NCBI GenBank assembly: GCA_023896275.1
Contig: MLDA01000007.1
Location: 83,816 to 147,815, forward strand
Length of the DNA: 64,000 bases
Direction: 5' to 3'
Origin: Kocuria rosea subsp. polaris
GTDB lineage: Bacteria; Actinomycetota; Actinomycetes; Actinomycetales; Micrococcaceae
The notes beneath the pieces were generated by a model. That model saw only the letters and a list, made by a program, of their open reading frames with translations, ran no database searches and was not told the DNA's origin. Position 1 is the first letter of the stretch, and each line of letters starts with the position of its first letter. The position numbers and the translations under genes are program-made. This document shows positions 18,539-28,393 of this stretch, piece by piece.

Positions 18539-19415
18539 ACGCTCCCACGCAGGGCAGGAACCAGACGGTGTGATCGTTCCGCCGGCCCGCCACGCTGCGC
18601 GGGCTACGCGTGGCCGCGGGCTGCGGCGCGCGTGGGCCAAGGCGGCACCCCCGCTGGCCGCCGTCGTCGTGCTCGTCAGCCTGTGGCAGATCGCGTCGTG
18701 GGCCTCGCCCATGCGCGACGACCTGTTCCCCGGCCCCGGCGACGTGCTCACCACCGCGGGCCGCGTCGTCGGCGACGGCTCGCTGCCCGGCGCAGCCGCC
18801 ACGTCCCTCTGGCGGGGGCTCAGTGGATTCGTCATCGCGCTCGTCATCGCCACCCCGCTTGCCCTGACGCTCGCGCACGTCTCGTGGCTGCGCCGCGCGG
18901 TCGGCCCGCTGGTCTCCGCACTGCAGGTGCTGCCCTCGGTGGCGTGGGTGCCCGCGGCGATCATCGTCTTCGGCCTCACCGACGCGACGATCTACGCGGT
19001 CATCCTGCTCGGGGCGATCCCGTCGATCATCAACGGCCTGCTCGCCGGCATCGACATGATCCCGAGCCAGTACCGGGCGCTCTCGCACGTGCTGGGCGCC
19101 CGCCGGATCCAGCACATCCTGCTCGTCGAGCTGCCCGCGGCGCTGCCCGGGTACGTCTCCGGTCTGCGTCAGGGCTGGGCGTTCTCGTGGCGCTCGCTCA
19201 TGGCCGCGGAGCTGATCGCCGTCGGCGGTTCGCTCGGACTCGGCGTCGGCTCGCTGCTGCAGCGCGGCCGGGACCTCGCCGATCTCGGGCTCGTCGCCCT
19301 CATCATCCTGGTCATCCTCGCGATCGGCATCGTCGTCGAGCTCCTGGTCTTCGCGCCGTGGGAGCGGCGCCTGCTCGCCAGTCGCGGTCTGAGCCCGATG
19401 GGGGCCAACTCATGA
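18519..19415 (+). CDS. ABC transporter permease, SsuC/TauC-like
   Basis: 298-residue integral membrane permease. After a basic cytoplasmic N-terminus there are about six hydrophobic segments, and the EAA-type loop contacting the ATPase reads VLGARRIQHILLVELPAALP. The start ATG at 18519 follows AAGGAG and lies inside the 3' end of the ATPase gene. It completes the importer; the downstream cobA overlaps by 4 nt. Confidence 0.93.
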   Translation: MSTLINERSHAGQEPDGVIVPPARHAARATRGRGLRRAWAKAAPPLAAVVVLVSLWQIASWASPMRDDLFPGPGDVLTTAGRVVGDGSLPGAAATSLWRGLSGFVIALVIATPLALTLAHVSWLRRAVGPLVSALQVLPSVAWVPAAIIVFGLTDATIYAVILLGAIPSIINGLLAGIDMIPSQYRALSHVLGARRIQHILLVELPAALPGYVSGLRQGWAFSWRSLMAAELIAVGGSLGLGVGSLLQRGRDLADLGLVALIILVILAIGIVVELLVFAPWERRLLASRGLSPMGANS

Positions 19416-20233
19416 GCGGCGGGACAGGGACGACGACGGCGCGCACCGGCGCCGGGTCCGTCACGCTCGTCGGTGCCGGGCCGGGCGCCGCCGACCTGAT
19501 CACCCTGGCCGGGGCGCGCGCCTTGGCCGGCGCCGACGTCGTGCTCATCGACCGGCTCGCCCCGCGCGAACTGCTCGAGCACACCAAACCCGGCACATTC
19601 GTGGTCGACGTCGGCAAGGCGCCGGGGGCGCACGTGGCCACCCAGGACCAGATCAACGACCGGCTCCTCGCCGAGGCGCAGGCCGGGCGCCGGGTCGTGA
19701 GGCTCAAGGGCGGCGACCCCTACGTGCTCGGGCGCGGCGGGGAGGAGGCGGCGTTCCTGCGCGGGCACGGGATCGAGGTCGCCGTCATCCCCGGCGTGAC
19801 GTCCGCCGTCGCGGTGCCCGCGGCCGCCGGCATTCCCGTGACCCATCGCGGCCTGGCGACCGGATTCACGGTCGTCACGGGGCACGACGAGCTCGGCGAC
19901 GTGCCCGTGCGCTCCGGTCACACGCTCATCGTGCTGATGGGTGTCGCCCGGCTCGAATCGACCGTCGCGGCCCTGCGTTCGCGGGGCCTCGACGGCGCCA
20001 CCCCGGCCGCCGTGATCGAGCGCGGCTTCCTGCCGGACCAGCGCAGCACCGTCGCGACCCTCGACACTCTGGCCGGGCGGGCGCGGACGATCGGCGTGTC
20101 GAACCCCGCCGTGATCGTGATCGGCGACGTCGTCTCGCTCGCCGACGTCGAACGCGAAGACCTCTTGACCTCAGCTCTCGCCGCCGGACAGCCGGCGGCC
20201 ACCCCGTACCTGACAGCAAAGGAACTCTCATGA
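19412..20233 (+). CDS. cobA: Uroporphyrinogen-III C-methyltransferase
   Basis: 273-residue SAM-dependent methyltransferase converting uroporphyrinogen III to precorrin-2, the first step to the siroheme needed by sulfite reductase. Family signatures are visible: VGAGPGAADLITLAGARAL, the VVRLKGGDPYVLGRGGEE block, PGVTSAVAVPAAAGIPVTHRG. There is no fused CysG dehydrogenase/ferrochelatase domain, so those steps must be encoded elsewhere. It overlaps its neighbours by 4 nt on both sides. Confidence 0.94.
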   Translation: MSGGTGTTTARTGAGSVTLVGAGPGAADLITLAGARALAGADVVLIDRLAPRELLEHTKPGTFVVDVGKAPGAHVATQDQINDRLLAEAQAGRRVVRLKGGDPYVLGRGGEEAAFLRGHGIEVAVIPGVTSAVAVPAAAGIPVTHRGLATGFTVVTGHDELGDVPVRSGHTLIVLMGVARLESTVAALRSRGLDGATPAAVIERGFLPDQRSTVATLDTLAGRARTIGVSNPAVIVIGDVVSLADVEREDLLTSALAAGQPAATPYLTAKELS

Positions 20234-21690
20234 CTGAAGCCACTATCGACCAGCCGACCGGACGCCTGCTGCGCGTCGCGATCGTCGGCGCCGGCCCGGC
20301 CGGCATCTACGCCGCCGATCTGCTGGGCAAGTCCCCGCAGGTGTCCGCCGGCGAGGTGCGCCTCGCCGTCGACCTGTTCGACGAGCTGCCCACGCCGTTC
20401 GGCCTCATCCGCTACGGCGTCTCGCCGGACCACCCCCGGATCAAGGGCATCATCAACGCCCTGCACAAGGTGCTTGAGAAGGACTGGATCCGCTTCTTCG
20501 GCAATGTCGCGCTCGGCCGCGACCTCTTGCTGCCGGACCTGAAGACCCGCTACGACGCCGTCATCGTCGCCACGGGCGCGCAGAAGGACGCCGACCTGAA
20601 CATCCCGGGTATCGAGCTCGAGGGCTCCTTCGGCGGGGCCGACTTCGTCTCCTGGTATGACGCCCACCCGGACGTGCCGCGCGAGTGGCCGCTGGACGCC
20701 GAGCAGGTCGCCGTGCTCGGCAACGGCAACGTCGCACTCGACGTCGCCCGCATCCTCTCCAAGCACGCTGACCAGCTGCTGGAGACCGAGATCCCGGAGC
20801 ACATCTACGAGCAGCTGAACAACTCGGCCGTCAAGGACGTGCACGTGTTCGGTCGCCGTGGCCCGGCGCAGGTGAAGTTCACCCCGCTCGAGCTGCGCGA
20901 GCTCTCGCACAGCAAAGACGTCGACATCGTGCTCTACCCGGAGGACTTCGACTTCGACGACGCCTCCGATGCGGAGATCAAGTCCAACAACCAGGTCAAG
21001 ACGATGGTCTCGACGCTGACCAACTGGCTCGTCGAGCAGGAGGAGCGCGAAGAGGGCCCGGAGCACGTTCCCGCCAGCCGCCGCCTGCACCTGCACTTCC
21101 TGCAGTCGCCGATCGAGCTGCTCGGCGAGGACGGAAAGGTCACGGGCCTGCGCGTCGAGCGCAACGAGCTGGACGGCAACGGCGGCGCCCGCGGCACGGG
21201 GGAGTACATCGACTACGCGGTCGGCGGCGTCTACCGCGCGGTCGGCTACTTCGGCTCGGCGCTCGACGGCATCGAGTACGACGGCGCCCGCGGCGTCGTC
21301 CCGAACGTCGAGGGGCGCGTGCTCGACGCCGACGGGACCCCGGTCCCCGGCCTGTACGCGACCGGTTGGATCAAGCGCGGCCCCATCGGCCTCATCGGCC
21401 ACACGAAGGGCGATGCGCAGGAGACCATCACCCACCTGCTTGCGGACGCCCCGTCGCTGCCCGCCGTCGAGGTCGACGAGCCGATCGAGGCGCTGCTCGA
21501 CGAGCGTGGCGTGACCTACACGGACTGGAAGGGCTGGCTTGCCCTCGACGAGCACGAGCGCGCGCTCGGCGCTGACGCCGGCGAGGTCCCGACCCGTTTT
21601 GGTCCGGTCACCCGCGACCGCATCAAGGTCGTCGAGCGCGAGGCGATGATCGAGCGCTCGGCTGCCCGCGAGTTCGCCGGCAACGTCTAG
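20230..21690 (+). CDS. fpr: Ferredoxin/adrenodoxin-type NADP+ reductase
   Basis: 486-residue FAD/NADPH flavoprotein of the adrenodoxin-reductase/FprA type. The FAD-binding GxGxxG (VGAGPAG) is near residues 19-25, and the NADP-binding segment is VAVLGNGNVALDVARIL; VGYFGSALDGIEYD and the ATGWIKRGPIGLIGHTKGDAQETI block close the active site. As last gene of the operon it is well placed to supply reduced ferredoxin to sulfite reductase, which is inference from context. Two strong hairpins follow. Confidence 0.93.
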   Translation: MTEATIDQPTGRLLRVAIVGAGPAGIYAADLLGKSPQVSAGEVRLAVDLFDELPTPFGLIRYGVSPDHPRIKGIINALHKVLEKDWIRFFGNVALGRDLLLPDLKTRYDAVIVATGAQKDADLNIPGIELEGSFGGADFVSWYDAHPDVPREWPLDAEQVAVLGNGNVALDVARILSKHADQLLETEIPEHIYEQLNNSAVKDVHVFGRRGPAQVKFTPLELRELSHSKDVDIVLYPEDFDFDDASDAEIKSNNQVKTMVSTLTNWLVEQEEREEGPEHVPASRRLHLHFLQSPIELLGEDGKVTGLRVERNELDGNGGARGTGEYIDYAVGGVYRAVGYFGSALDGIEYDGARGVVPNVEGRVLDADGTPVPGLYATGWIKRGPIGLIGHTKGDAQETITHLLADAPSLPAVEVDEPIEALLDERGVTYTDWKGWLALDEHERALGADAGEVPTRFGPVTRDRIKVVEREAMIERSAAREFAGNV

Positions 21691-21709
21691 ATCCGACGTC
21701 GTCGCCATC

Positions 21710-21797
21710 GCGCCGCCCGCGCCCGGCCCTCCGCCGGTGCCGCGGGCGGCGCGTCGTGGTCCACAATGCGCACGCGGCCAGCGGCGGTCCGCTGGCC
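21710..21797 (+). terminator. Two consecutive hairpins ending the sulfur operon
   Basis: First stem: GCGCCGCCCGCG (21710-21721) / CGCGGGCGGCGC (21741-21752), 12 bp, perfect. Second stem: GGCCAGCGG (21776-21784) / CCGCTGGCC (21789-21797), 9 bp, perfect, 4-nt loop. No T-run follows either. They separate fpr from the ileS promoter. Confidence 0.8.
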
Positions 21798-21811
21798 GAT
21801 TCGTAAGCCGC

Positions 21812-21817
21812 TAGACT
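21812..21817 (+). promoter_or_regulatory. Candidate -10 box for the ileS T-box transcript
   Basis: TAGACT at 21812-21817, just after the last hairpin and about 25 nt before the short Stem I of the T-box. The -35 region would fall in the preceding hairpin and is not recognisable. Confidence 0.45.
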
Positions 21818-21823
21818 GGAGGC

Positions 21824-22096
21824 ATACACTTGTTACTCCACCAGCGACGACCCGGCCATCACCGGTGAGCTTCCGGAAGAACAGCCCCTCGGGGCCCAGT
21901 AGAACCGGACGGGTGAGCCCGTCACAGCTTCCACAAGCGGCCGCGTTCCGTCTCCCGACCAGGGGAGGGACCGCGTGCAAGCGGGGTGGTACCGCGAGAC
22001 CTGCGCACGTGCGTCGGGTCCCGTCCCCGCATCGAGGACCTCAGCGCCCGCCACCCGTGGCGGACGCGACAACCGATGCCAGGACTGCAGGAGACC
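21824..22096 (+). ncRNA. T-box riboswitch controlling ileS (short Stem I, isoleucine specifier)
   Basis: The conserved T-box core GGGGTGGTACCGCG is at 21983-21996; its TGGT pairs with the uncharged tRNA acceptor end. The upstream segment CCGGCCATCACCGGTGAGC (about 21852-21870) matches the very short Stem I of actinobacterial ileS leaders, with ATC at 21858-21860 as the isoleucine specifier codon. No T-run terminator lies between the core and the gene, and the ileS ribosome-binding site is about 90 nt downstream, so translational control (sequestration of the ribosome-binding site) is likely. Exact ends are uncertain. Confidence 0.85.
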
Positions 22097-22103
22097 GCCG
22101 CTG

Positions 22104-25100
22104 ATGAGCTTCTACCCGAAAGCCTCCACCGACCCGCAGGGCACCACGCCCGCCAGCCCGCGATTCCCGCAGATCGAGGAACGCGTGCTCGAGTACTGGC
22201 GTGAGGACGGCACATTCGCAGCATCGATCGATGCGCGCGCCGCCGGCGCCGACGGTGAAGGCGAGTTCGTCTTCTACGACGGCCCGCCCTTCGCGAACGG
22301 CCTGCCGCACTACGGCCACCTGCTGACCGGCTACGTCAAGGACCTCGTCGCCCGCTACCAGACACAGCGCGGAGCCCGGGTGGAGCGCCGATTCGGCTGG
22401 GACACCCACGGGCTGCCGGCCGAGCTCGAGGCGATGAAGCAGCTCGGCATGACGGACAAGGCGCAGATCGAGTCGATGGGGATCGACAAGTTCAACGACG
22501 CCTGCCGTACCTCGGTCATGAAGTACGCCGACGAATGGCAGAACTACGTCACCCGTCAGGCGCGTTGGGTCGACTTCGAGAATGACTACAAGACGCTCAA
22601 CGTCGAATACATGGAATCGGTCATCTGGGCCTTCAAGCAGTTGCACGAGAAGGGCCTGACCTACCAGGGCTTCCGCGTGCTGCCGTACTGCTGGAAGGAC
22701 GAGACCCCCCTGTCCAACCACGAGCTGCGCATGGACGACGACGTCTACAAGGACCGACAGGACCAGACAGTCACCGTCTCCTTCCCGCTCACCGGCGAGA
22801 AAGCCGAGTCGCTGGGTCTGGCCGGGGTGCAGGCCCTGGCCTGGACCACCACCCCGTGGACCCTGCCGACCAACTCCGCCCTCGCCGTCGGACCCGACAT
22901 CGAATACGTCGTCGTGCCGGCCGGCCCGGCCGGGGTCAAGGCCTCCGCCGCCACCGGCTCGTTCCTGCTCGCCGCCGATCTGCTCGGCAACCACGCCAAG
23001 GATCTCGGGTACGACGACGCCGCTGCCGCCGCCGACGCCGTGACCGGCACCTTCCGCGGCGCTGACCTGGCCGACATCTCCTACGAGCCCCTGTGGGACA
23101 CCTTCGCCGACGCCCAGAAGTGGGGGACGCAGAACGCCTGGCGGCTCCTCGTTGCTGACTACGTGACGACGACGGACGGCACGGGACTCGTCCACCAGGC
23201 GCCCGCCTACGGTGAGGAGGACCAGGCGATCTGCGAGGCCGCGGGGATCCCCGTGGTGCTCTCCGTCGACTCGGGGGCGCGTTTCCTCGACGTCTTCGCC
23301 GGCGGCGACCTCGCCGAGATCGTCGGAGTGCAGGCGTTCGACGCGAACAAGACCATCACGCGCGTCGTGAAGGAGGCCGGCCGGCTGGTCAAACAGGCCA
23401 GCTACGTGCACTCCTACCCGCACTGCTGGCGCTGCCGCACCCCGCTGATCTACCGCGCGATCACCTCCTGGTACGTCGAGGTGACCAAGATCAAGGACCG
23501 CATGCTGGAGCTGAACCAGCAGATCAACTGGATCCCCGAGAACGTCAAAGACGGCCAGTTCGGCAAGTGGCTCGAGAACGCCCGCGACTGGTCCATCAGC
23601 CGCAACCGCTACTGGGGCTCGCCGATCCCGGTGTGGGAGTCCGACGACCCGAACTACCCTCGCCGCGAGGTCTACGGTTCCCTCGCCGAGATCGAGGAGG
23701 CCTTCGGCCGTCTGCCCCGCAACCACGACGGCGAGGTCGACCTGCACCGCCCGTTCATCGACGACCTGGTGCGACCGAACCCCGACGACCCGACCGGCAA
23801 GTCCATGATGCGCCGGGTCGAGGACGTGCTCGACGTCTGGTTCGACTCCGGCTCGATGCCCTACGCCCAGGTCCACTACCCGATGGAGAACAAGGAGTGG
23901 TTCGATTCGCACCACCCGGCCGACTTCATCGTCGAGTACATCGGTCAGACCCGCGGCTGGTTCTACACGATGCACATCCTTTCGACCGCGCTGTTCGACC
24001 GCCCGGCCTACAAGAACGTCATCAGCCACGGCATCGTGCTCGGCTCCGACGGGGCGAAGATGTCGAAGTCGCTGCAGAACTACCCGGATGTCAACGAAGT
24101 TCTCGACCGCGACGGCTCCGACGCGATGCGCTGGTTCCTCATGGCGTCCCCGATCCTGCGCGGCGGGAACCTGATCGTCACCGAGCAGGGCATCCGTGAC
24201 GGCGTGCGGCAGGTGCTACTGCCGCTGTGGAACGCGTGGCACTTCTTCAGCCTCTACACGAACGCGGCAGCGGGCGGCGCCGGGTACGACGCGCAGCTGC
24301 GCTTCGAGTCCAGCGACCCGCTGGACGAGTACATGCTCGCGGCCACGGGTGACCTCGTCCGCGAGGCGCAGTCCGCCCTCGACGCCTACGAGATCTCGGA
24401 TGCGTGCGACGTCGTCCGGCGCTACATGGACACGCTGACCAACTGGTACATCCGCCGCTCGCGGCAGCGCTTCTTCGCCGAGGACGCACAGGCCTTCGAT
24501 GTCCTGTACACGTGCCTCGAGACGCTCACCCGGGTCGCCGCACCGCTGCTGCCGTTGGCCACCGACGAAATCTGGCGCGGCCTCACGGGCGGTCGCTCCG
24601 TGCACCTGACCGACTACCCGGAGGCCACCGCGTTCCCGCGGCGGGCCGACCTCGTCGCGCGGATGGACCTGACCCGCCGGATCTGCTCGGTCGGCTCGTC
24701 GCTGCGCAAGGGCGCGAACCTGCGGGTCCGCCTGCCGCTGAACAAGCTGACGATCGTGGCAGCGGGCGCCGCCGAGCTCGAGGGCACCTACGCCGCGATC
24801 ATCGCTGACGAGTTGAACCTGCGCGGGGTCGAACTCAAGGACACCGCGGACACGACCGCGAGCGAATACGGCATCAGCCAGAAGCTCGTCGTCAACGCCC
24901 GCGCGGCCGGCCCGCGCCTCGGCAAGGGGGTGCAGCAGGCGATCAAGGGCTCGAAGTCGGGGGACTGGTCGGTTGGGGAGGACGGCGTGGTCACCTCCGG
25001 GGGCCTCGCGCTCGAGGAGCACGAGTACTCGCTGGAGACGGTCGTCGACGCGAGCGAGGACGCCGAGATCGCCGCGGCCGTCATCGACGGCGTCGGCTTC

Positions 25101-25406
25101 ATCGTGCTCGACACGCACGTCAGCGCGGAGCTTGCCGCCGAGGGCGCGGCCCGCGACGTGATCCGCGTCATCCAGCAGGCGCGCAAGGACGCCGATCTGA
25201 ACGTGTCCGACCGGATCCGCGCCGTCGTCACCGCCGACGCGGAGACGATCGCGGCGCTGCACCAGCACATCGAACTGCTCAAGAGCGAGACACTCGCCAC
25301 GGGCCTGGTCCTGGAGACGAACGACGACGGCGCGGCCCCGGCCGTGCAGGTCGAGACCGTCGCCCAGGCCGAGGCCGCCGACAAGGAAATGGGGCCGACC
25401 ACATGA
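22104..25406 (+). CDS. ileS: Isoleucyl-tRNA synthetase, type 2 (eukaryote-like)
   Basis: 1100-residue class I synthetase charging tRNA-Ile. The HIGH motif appears as HYGH (residues 69-72) in [17 protein letters not shown], and KMSKS is at 652-656. This HIGH context and the roughly 1100-residue length fit the IleRS2 branch, which is usually insensitive to mupirocin; that resistance is inference. The ATG at 22104 has CAGGAG about 10 nt upstream; the frame is open further upstream only because it reads through the T-box. folC overlaps its stop by 4 nt. Confidence 0.96.
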   Translation: MSFYPKASTDPQGTTPASPRFPQIEERVLEYWREDGTFAASIDARAAGADGEGEFVFYDGPPFANGLPHYGHLLTGYVKDLVARYQTQRGARVERRFGWDTHGLPAELEAMKQLGMTDKAQIESMGIDKFNDACRTSVMKYADEWQNYVTRQARWVDFENDYKTLNVEYMESVIWAFKQLHEKGLTYQGFRVLPYCWKDETPLSNHELRMDDDVYKDRQDQTVTVSFPLTGEKAESLGLAGVQALAWTTTPWTLPTNSALAVGPDIEYVVVPAGPAGVKASAATGSFLLAADLLGNHAKDLGYDDAAAAADAVTGTFRGADLADISYEPLWDTFADAQKWGTQNAWRLLVADYVTTTDGTGLVHQAPAYGEEDQAICEAAGIPVVLSVDSGARFLDVFAGGDLAEIVGVQAFDANKTITRVVKEAGRLVKQASYVHSYPHCWRCRTPLIYRAITSWYVEVTKIKDRMLELNQQINWIPENVKDGQFGKWLENARDWSISRNRYWGSPIPVWESDDPNYPRREVYGSLAEIEEAFGRLPRNHDGEVDLHRPFIDDLVRPNPDDPTGKSMMRRVEDVLDVWFDSGSMPYAQVHYPMENKEWFDSHHPADFIVEYIGQTRGWFYTMHILSTALFDRPAYKNVISHGIVLGSDGAKMSKSLQNYPDVNEVLDRDGSDAMRWFLMASPILRGGNLIVTEQGIRDGVRQVLLPLWNAWHFFSLYTNAAAGGAGYDAQLRFESSDPLDEYMLAATGDLVREAQSALDAYEISDACDVVRRYMDTLTNWYIRRSRQRFFAEDAQAFDVLYTCLETLTRVAAPLLPLATDEIWRGLTGGRSVHLTDYPEATAFPRRADLVARMDLTRRICSVGSSLRKGANLRVRLPLNKLTIVAAGAAELEGTYAAIIADELNLRGVELKDTADTTASEYGISQKLVVNARAAGPRLGKGVQQAIKGSKSGDWSVGEDGVVTSGGLALEEHEYSLETVVDASEDAEIAAAVIDGVGFIVLDTHVSAELAAEGAARDVIRVIQQARKDADLNVSDRIRAVVTADAETIAALHQHIELLKSETLATGLVLETNDDGAAPAVQVETVAQAEAADKEMGPTT

Positions 25407-26773
25407 GCGCCAACGAATACGACGGCTTCTCCGTCGAGAGCGTCTACGCCGAACTCCTCGGGAGGGCTCCCGAGAACAAGATGGAACCGCGCATGGATCC
25501 GATGTTCCGGGCCATGGAGATCCTCGGCGAGCCCAACAAGGCCGCGCCCGTCATCCACCTCACCGGGACGAACGGCAAGACGTCCACCGCGCGCATCCTC
25601 GAATCTCTGCTGTTGGCGCACGACCTGAGGGTCGGACGCTACACCAGCCCCCACCTGTCCAAGGTCACCGAGCGGATCAGCATCGACGGCGAGCCCGTCG
25701 ACGACGAGACCTTCGTGCGGATCTGGGACGAGATCCGCCCGTACCTCGCGATCGTGGACGACGAGCTTGTCGAGCGCGGCGAGAACCGGCTGACGTACTT
25801 CGAAGCCGTGACGATCCTCGCGTTCGCGATCTTCGCAGACGCCCCGGTCGACGTCGTCGTCCTCGAGGTCGGCCTTGGCGGTATCACCGACGCGACCAAC
25901 GTCGCCGACGGCCAGGTCTCCGTCGTCACGCCGATCTCGCTGGACCACACCGACCTGCTCGGTGACCGCGTCGAGGACATCGCGGCCGAGAAGGCCGGCA
26001 TCATCAAGGCGGGCGGCTTCCTCGTTTCCGCGGCCCAGGAGTCGGGGGCCGCCCAAGTTTTGCTCGATGCCGCCCGGGACAAGGGTGTCGAGTTCCGCTT
26101 CGAAGGTGTCGAGTTCGGCGTCGAGAAGCGGGAGATGGGTGTCGGCGGCCAGCAGCTGACCATCCGCTCGCTCGCGGGCCGCTACGAGGAACTGCTGCTG
26201 CCGCTGCACGGCGCGCACCAGGCCCAGAACGCCGCGGTCGCGATCGCCGCGCTCGAGGCGTTCCTCGGCGGCGGTGAAAAGGAACTCGATGTGGAGACGC
26301 TGCGCGCCGGCCTCGAGAAGGTCACGAGCCCTGGCCGGCTCGAGGTGGTCCGCAGCTCGCCGACGATCGTCGTCGACGCCGCGCACAATCCGCACGGCGT
26401 GCGCGCCGCCGCCGAAGCCATCAAAGAGGTCTTCGGCTTCACCCGGCTGGTCCTGGTCGTCGGCATCCTCGCCGAGAAGGACGCGGAGGCGATGCTTGTC
26501 GAGCTACGCGAGGCCTACGGCGACCTCGTCGAGGACGTCTGCCTGACCCAGTCCACCTCGCCCCGCGCGATCCCCGCCGGCGAACTGGGGCAGCTGGCCC
26601 TGACCGCCGGATTCGCCGACGAAGACCTGTACGCCACCGAGAAGCTCGACGACGCCCTCGAATGGGCCGTCGGGCGGGCGGACGCCACGGAGGACTTCGG
26701 CGGCGGCGGCGTGCTCGTCACGGGCTCCATCACCCTCGTCGCTGAGGCACGCACACTGCTGGGAAAGAGCTAG
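25403..26773 (+). CDS. folC: Folylpolyglutamate synthase / dihydrofolate synthase
   Basis: 456-residue Mur-ligase-like enzyme adding glutamate to dihydropteroate and folates. The P-loop [11 protein letters not shown] is at residues 52-62. The [17 protein letters not shown] loop, the metal/ligand block [16 protein letters not shown] and [10 protein letters not shown] are all present. Starts on the ileS stop (ATGA), so it is translationally coupled to a T-box-controlled gene. Confidence 0.95.
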   Translation: MSANEYDGFSVESVYAELLGRAPENKMEPRMDPMFRAMEILGEPNKAAPVIHLTGTNGKTSTARILESLLLAHDLRVGRYTSPHLSKVTERISIDGEPVDDETFVRIWDEIRPYLAIVDDELVERGENRLTYFEAVTILAFAIFADAPVDVVVLEVGLGGITDATNVADGQVSVVTPISLDHTDLLGDRVEDIAAEKAGIIKAGGFLVSAAQESGAAQVLLDAARDKGVEFRFEGVEFGVEKREMGVGGQQLTIRSLAGRYEELLLPLHGAHQAQNAAVAIAALEAFLGGGEKELDVETLRAGLEKVTSPGRLEVVRSSPTIVVDAAHNPHGVRAAAEAIKEVFGFTRLVLVVGILAEKDAEAMLVELREAYGDLVEDVCLTQSTSPRAIPAGELGQLALTAGFADEDLYATEKLDDALEWAVGRADATEDFGGGGVLVTGSITLVAEARTLLGKS

Positions 26774-26783
26774 GAATCAACCG

Positions 26784-27221
26784 ATGGCACGAATGACCAA
26801 GGCCCAGCGCGAGTGGCGCCCGGGCATGAAGAAGAAGCGGCGCTCGATCAGGGTCATGTTCGCCTCGACGGTGCTCACCCTCGAAGCGTTCGTGTTCCTG
26901 TTCGCGACGATGTCGCTCGCGGGCCTGCGTGGGGACGAGCTGGGCGAGACGCTGGTCTGGAGCGTCGGGCTCTCGTTCGCCGTCGTCAGCATTCTCACGT
27001 GCGCGCTACTGCGCAAGCCGGTCGGCTACTGGATCGGCTGGACGCTGCAGCTGGTCCTGATCGCGGCCGGCTTCCTCGACTACTTCCTGTTCGTCATCGG
27101 CGCGCTGTTCGCCGTGGCGTGGTGGTACGCGGTCACCAAGGGTGCGCAGATGGACGCGGAGAACCGCGAACGCGATGCCGCCCAGGAGGCCTGGGAGGCC
27201 GAGCACGGCGATGCGGCCTGA
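26784..27221 (+). CDS. DUF4233 family membrane protein
   Basis: 145-residue protein with a basic N-terminus (KKKRRS) and about four hydrophobic segments, ending in a charged Glu/Ala-rich tail. It sits between folC and ndk, the position where actinobacteria carry DUF4233 proteins of unknown function, and that context is the main basis for the call. It starts 10 nt after folC. ATG at 26793 is an alternative start. Confidence 0.8.
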   Translation: MARMTKAQREWRPGMKKKRRSIRVMFASTVLTLEAFVFLFATMSLAGLRGDELGETLVWSVGLSFAVVSILTCALLRKPVGYWIGWTLQLVLIAAGFLDYFLFVIGALFAVAWWYAVTKGAQMDAENRERDAAQEAWEAEHGDAA

Positions 27222-27273
27222 GCAGAACCGCATAGACTTCCAACAGAACATCCCCAACCCCGAAGGGAAACAC

Positions 27274-27690
27274 ATGACGACCGAACGCACCCTCGTTCTG
27301 GTGAAGCCGGATGGCGTCGAGCGCCAGCTGACCGGCACGATCCTCGCCCGTATCGAAGCCAAGGGCTACCGGATCGTCGGCCTCAAGCAGGTCGACGCGA
27401 CCCGTGAGCTGCTCGAGCAGCACTACGAGGAGCACGTCGGCAAGCCGTTCTACGAGCCGCTCGTCGAGTTCATGCTCTCGGGCCCGTCGGTCGCCGTCGT
27501 CCTGGAGGGCCACCGCGTGATCGAGGGTTTCCGCTCGCTGGCCGGCACCACCGATCCCACGACGGCCGCCCCCGGCACCATCCGCGGCGACTTCGGCCGC
27601 GACTGGGGTGAAAAGGTCCAGAAGAACCTCGTGCACGGCTCGGACTCGGTTGAGTCGGCCGAGCGGGAGATCGGCATCTGGTTCGCCTGA
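27274..27690 (+). CDS. ndk: Nucleoside diphosphate kinase
   Basis: 138-residue enzyme transferring the gamma-phosphate from ATP to nucleoside diphosphates. The active-site His121 lies in KNLVHGSDS, and the N-terminal ERTLVLVKPDGVERQL and GTTDPTTAAPGTIRGDFG blocks are canonical. The ATG at 27274 follows GAAGGGAAA; the longer open frame from 27142 overlaps DUF4233 and is not homologous. A strong terminator follows. Confidence 0.98.
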   Translation: MTTERTLVLVKPDGVERQLTGTILARIEAKGYRIVGLKQVDATRELLEQHYEEHVGKPFYEPLVEFMLSGPSVAVVLEGHRVIEGFRSLAGTTDPTTAAPGTIRGDFGRDWGEKVQKNLVHGSDSVESAEREIGIWFA

Positions 27691-27714
27691 CCCCGCCCGC
27701 GCGGCGGTAGAACA

Positions 27715-27753
27715 GGACGACGTCGGCACGCTGCGTGCCGACGTCGTCCTTTT
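27715..27753. terminator. Strong intrinsic terminator between ndk and VKOR (bidirectional)
   Basis: Perfect 16-bp stem GGACGACGTCGGCACG (27715-27730) / CGTGCCGACGTCGTCC (27734-27749), 3-nt loop, then TTTT. The genes converge on it, so it can serve both, though only the plus side has a T-run. Confidence 0.95.
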
Positions 27754-27769
27754 CTCTACCCGGGGCGGC

Positions 27770-28381
27770 TCAGGAGCCGAAGAACACGCCGGAGAAGGAG
27801 ACGAGTACGGAGGCGGCGGCGAGCAGGAGCAGCCCGGCCGCTGCGACCCAGGCCCATTCGCTCACCGTGCGGCGCACGCGTTCGGAGGCGCCGAAGACAC
27901 CGGCGACGATGTTGCGGGACGTCGTGAAGACGAATATCGGGATCATCATCGCCCAGACGACCATGCAGTACAGGCAGAGCACATGGATCGAGTAGAGGGC
28001 CTGCGACCAGAGCCAGACGATGAATACGAACGCGAGGCTCACCCCGATCTGCGTGGCGACCCAGTACCAGCGGGGGAAGCGGGCGCCCGCGATGAGCGAG
28101 GCGCCGATGGTCGCCAGGACGGCGAAGCCGACGATGCCCAGGAGCGGGTTCGGGAAGCCGAAGAGTGCGGCCTGCCACTCCTGCATGACGGCGCCGCACG
28201 AGACCCAGGGGTTGATGTCACAGCTCGTGACGTGGCCGGGGTTCTTGTACAGTTCGAGCCGCTCGAGCACGAGGACGAACGACGCGATCCACGCGACGGC
28301 CGCCGTGGCGACGAGGAACCAGCCGAAGCGCTTTTCGGTCGGGGAGGGGCGCGTTTGCGGCGCCTGCACGGTGTCTGACAT
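27770..28381 (-). CDS. Vitamin K epoxide reductase (VKOR) family membrane protein
   Basis: 203-residue integral membrane thiol oxidoreductase with about five hydrophobic segments. Both conserved cysteine pairs are present: Cys54 and Cys62 in the extracytoplasmic loop (SCDINPWVSCGAVM), and the quinone-side CXXC Cys136/Cys139 (HVLCLYCM). Bacterial VKORs reoxidise DsbA-like proteins and thus drive disulfide formation outside the cytoplasm; no DsbA partner is fused or adjacent. The start codon is 6 nt after a TAGACT box and lacks a ribosome-binding site. Confidence 0.93.
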   Translation of the reverse strand: MSDTVQAPQTRPSPTEKRFGWFLVATAAVAWIASFVLVLERLELYKNPGHVTSCDINPWVSCGAVMQEWQAALFGFPNPLLGIVGFAVLATIGASLIAGARFPRWYWVATQIGVSLAFVFIVWLWSQALYSIHVLCLYCMVVWAMMIPIFVFTTSRNIVAGVFGASERVRRTVSEWAWVAAAGLLLLAAASVLVSFSGVFFGS

Positions 28382-28393
28382 GCACTCAGTCTA
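28382..28393 (-). promoter_or_regulatory. Candidate -10 box giving a leaderless VKOR transcript
   Basis: On the minus strand TAGACT (28393-28388) is followed by exactly 6 nt and then the ATG at 28381. No Shine-Dalgarno sequence is present. Confidence 0.5.
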
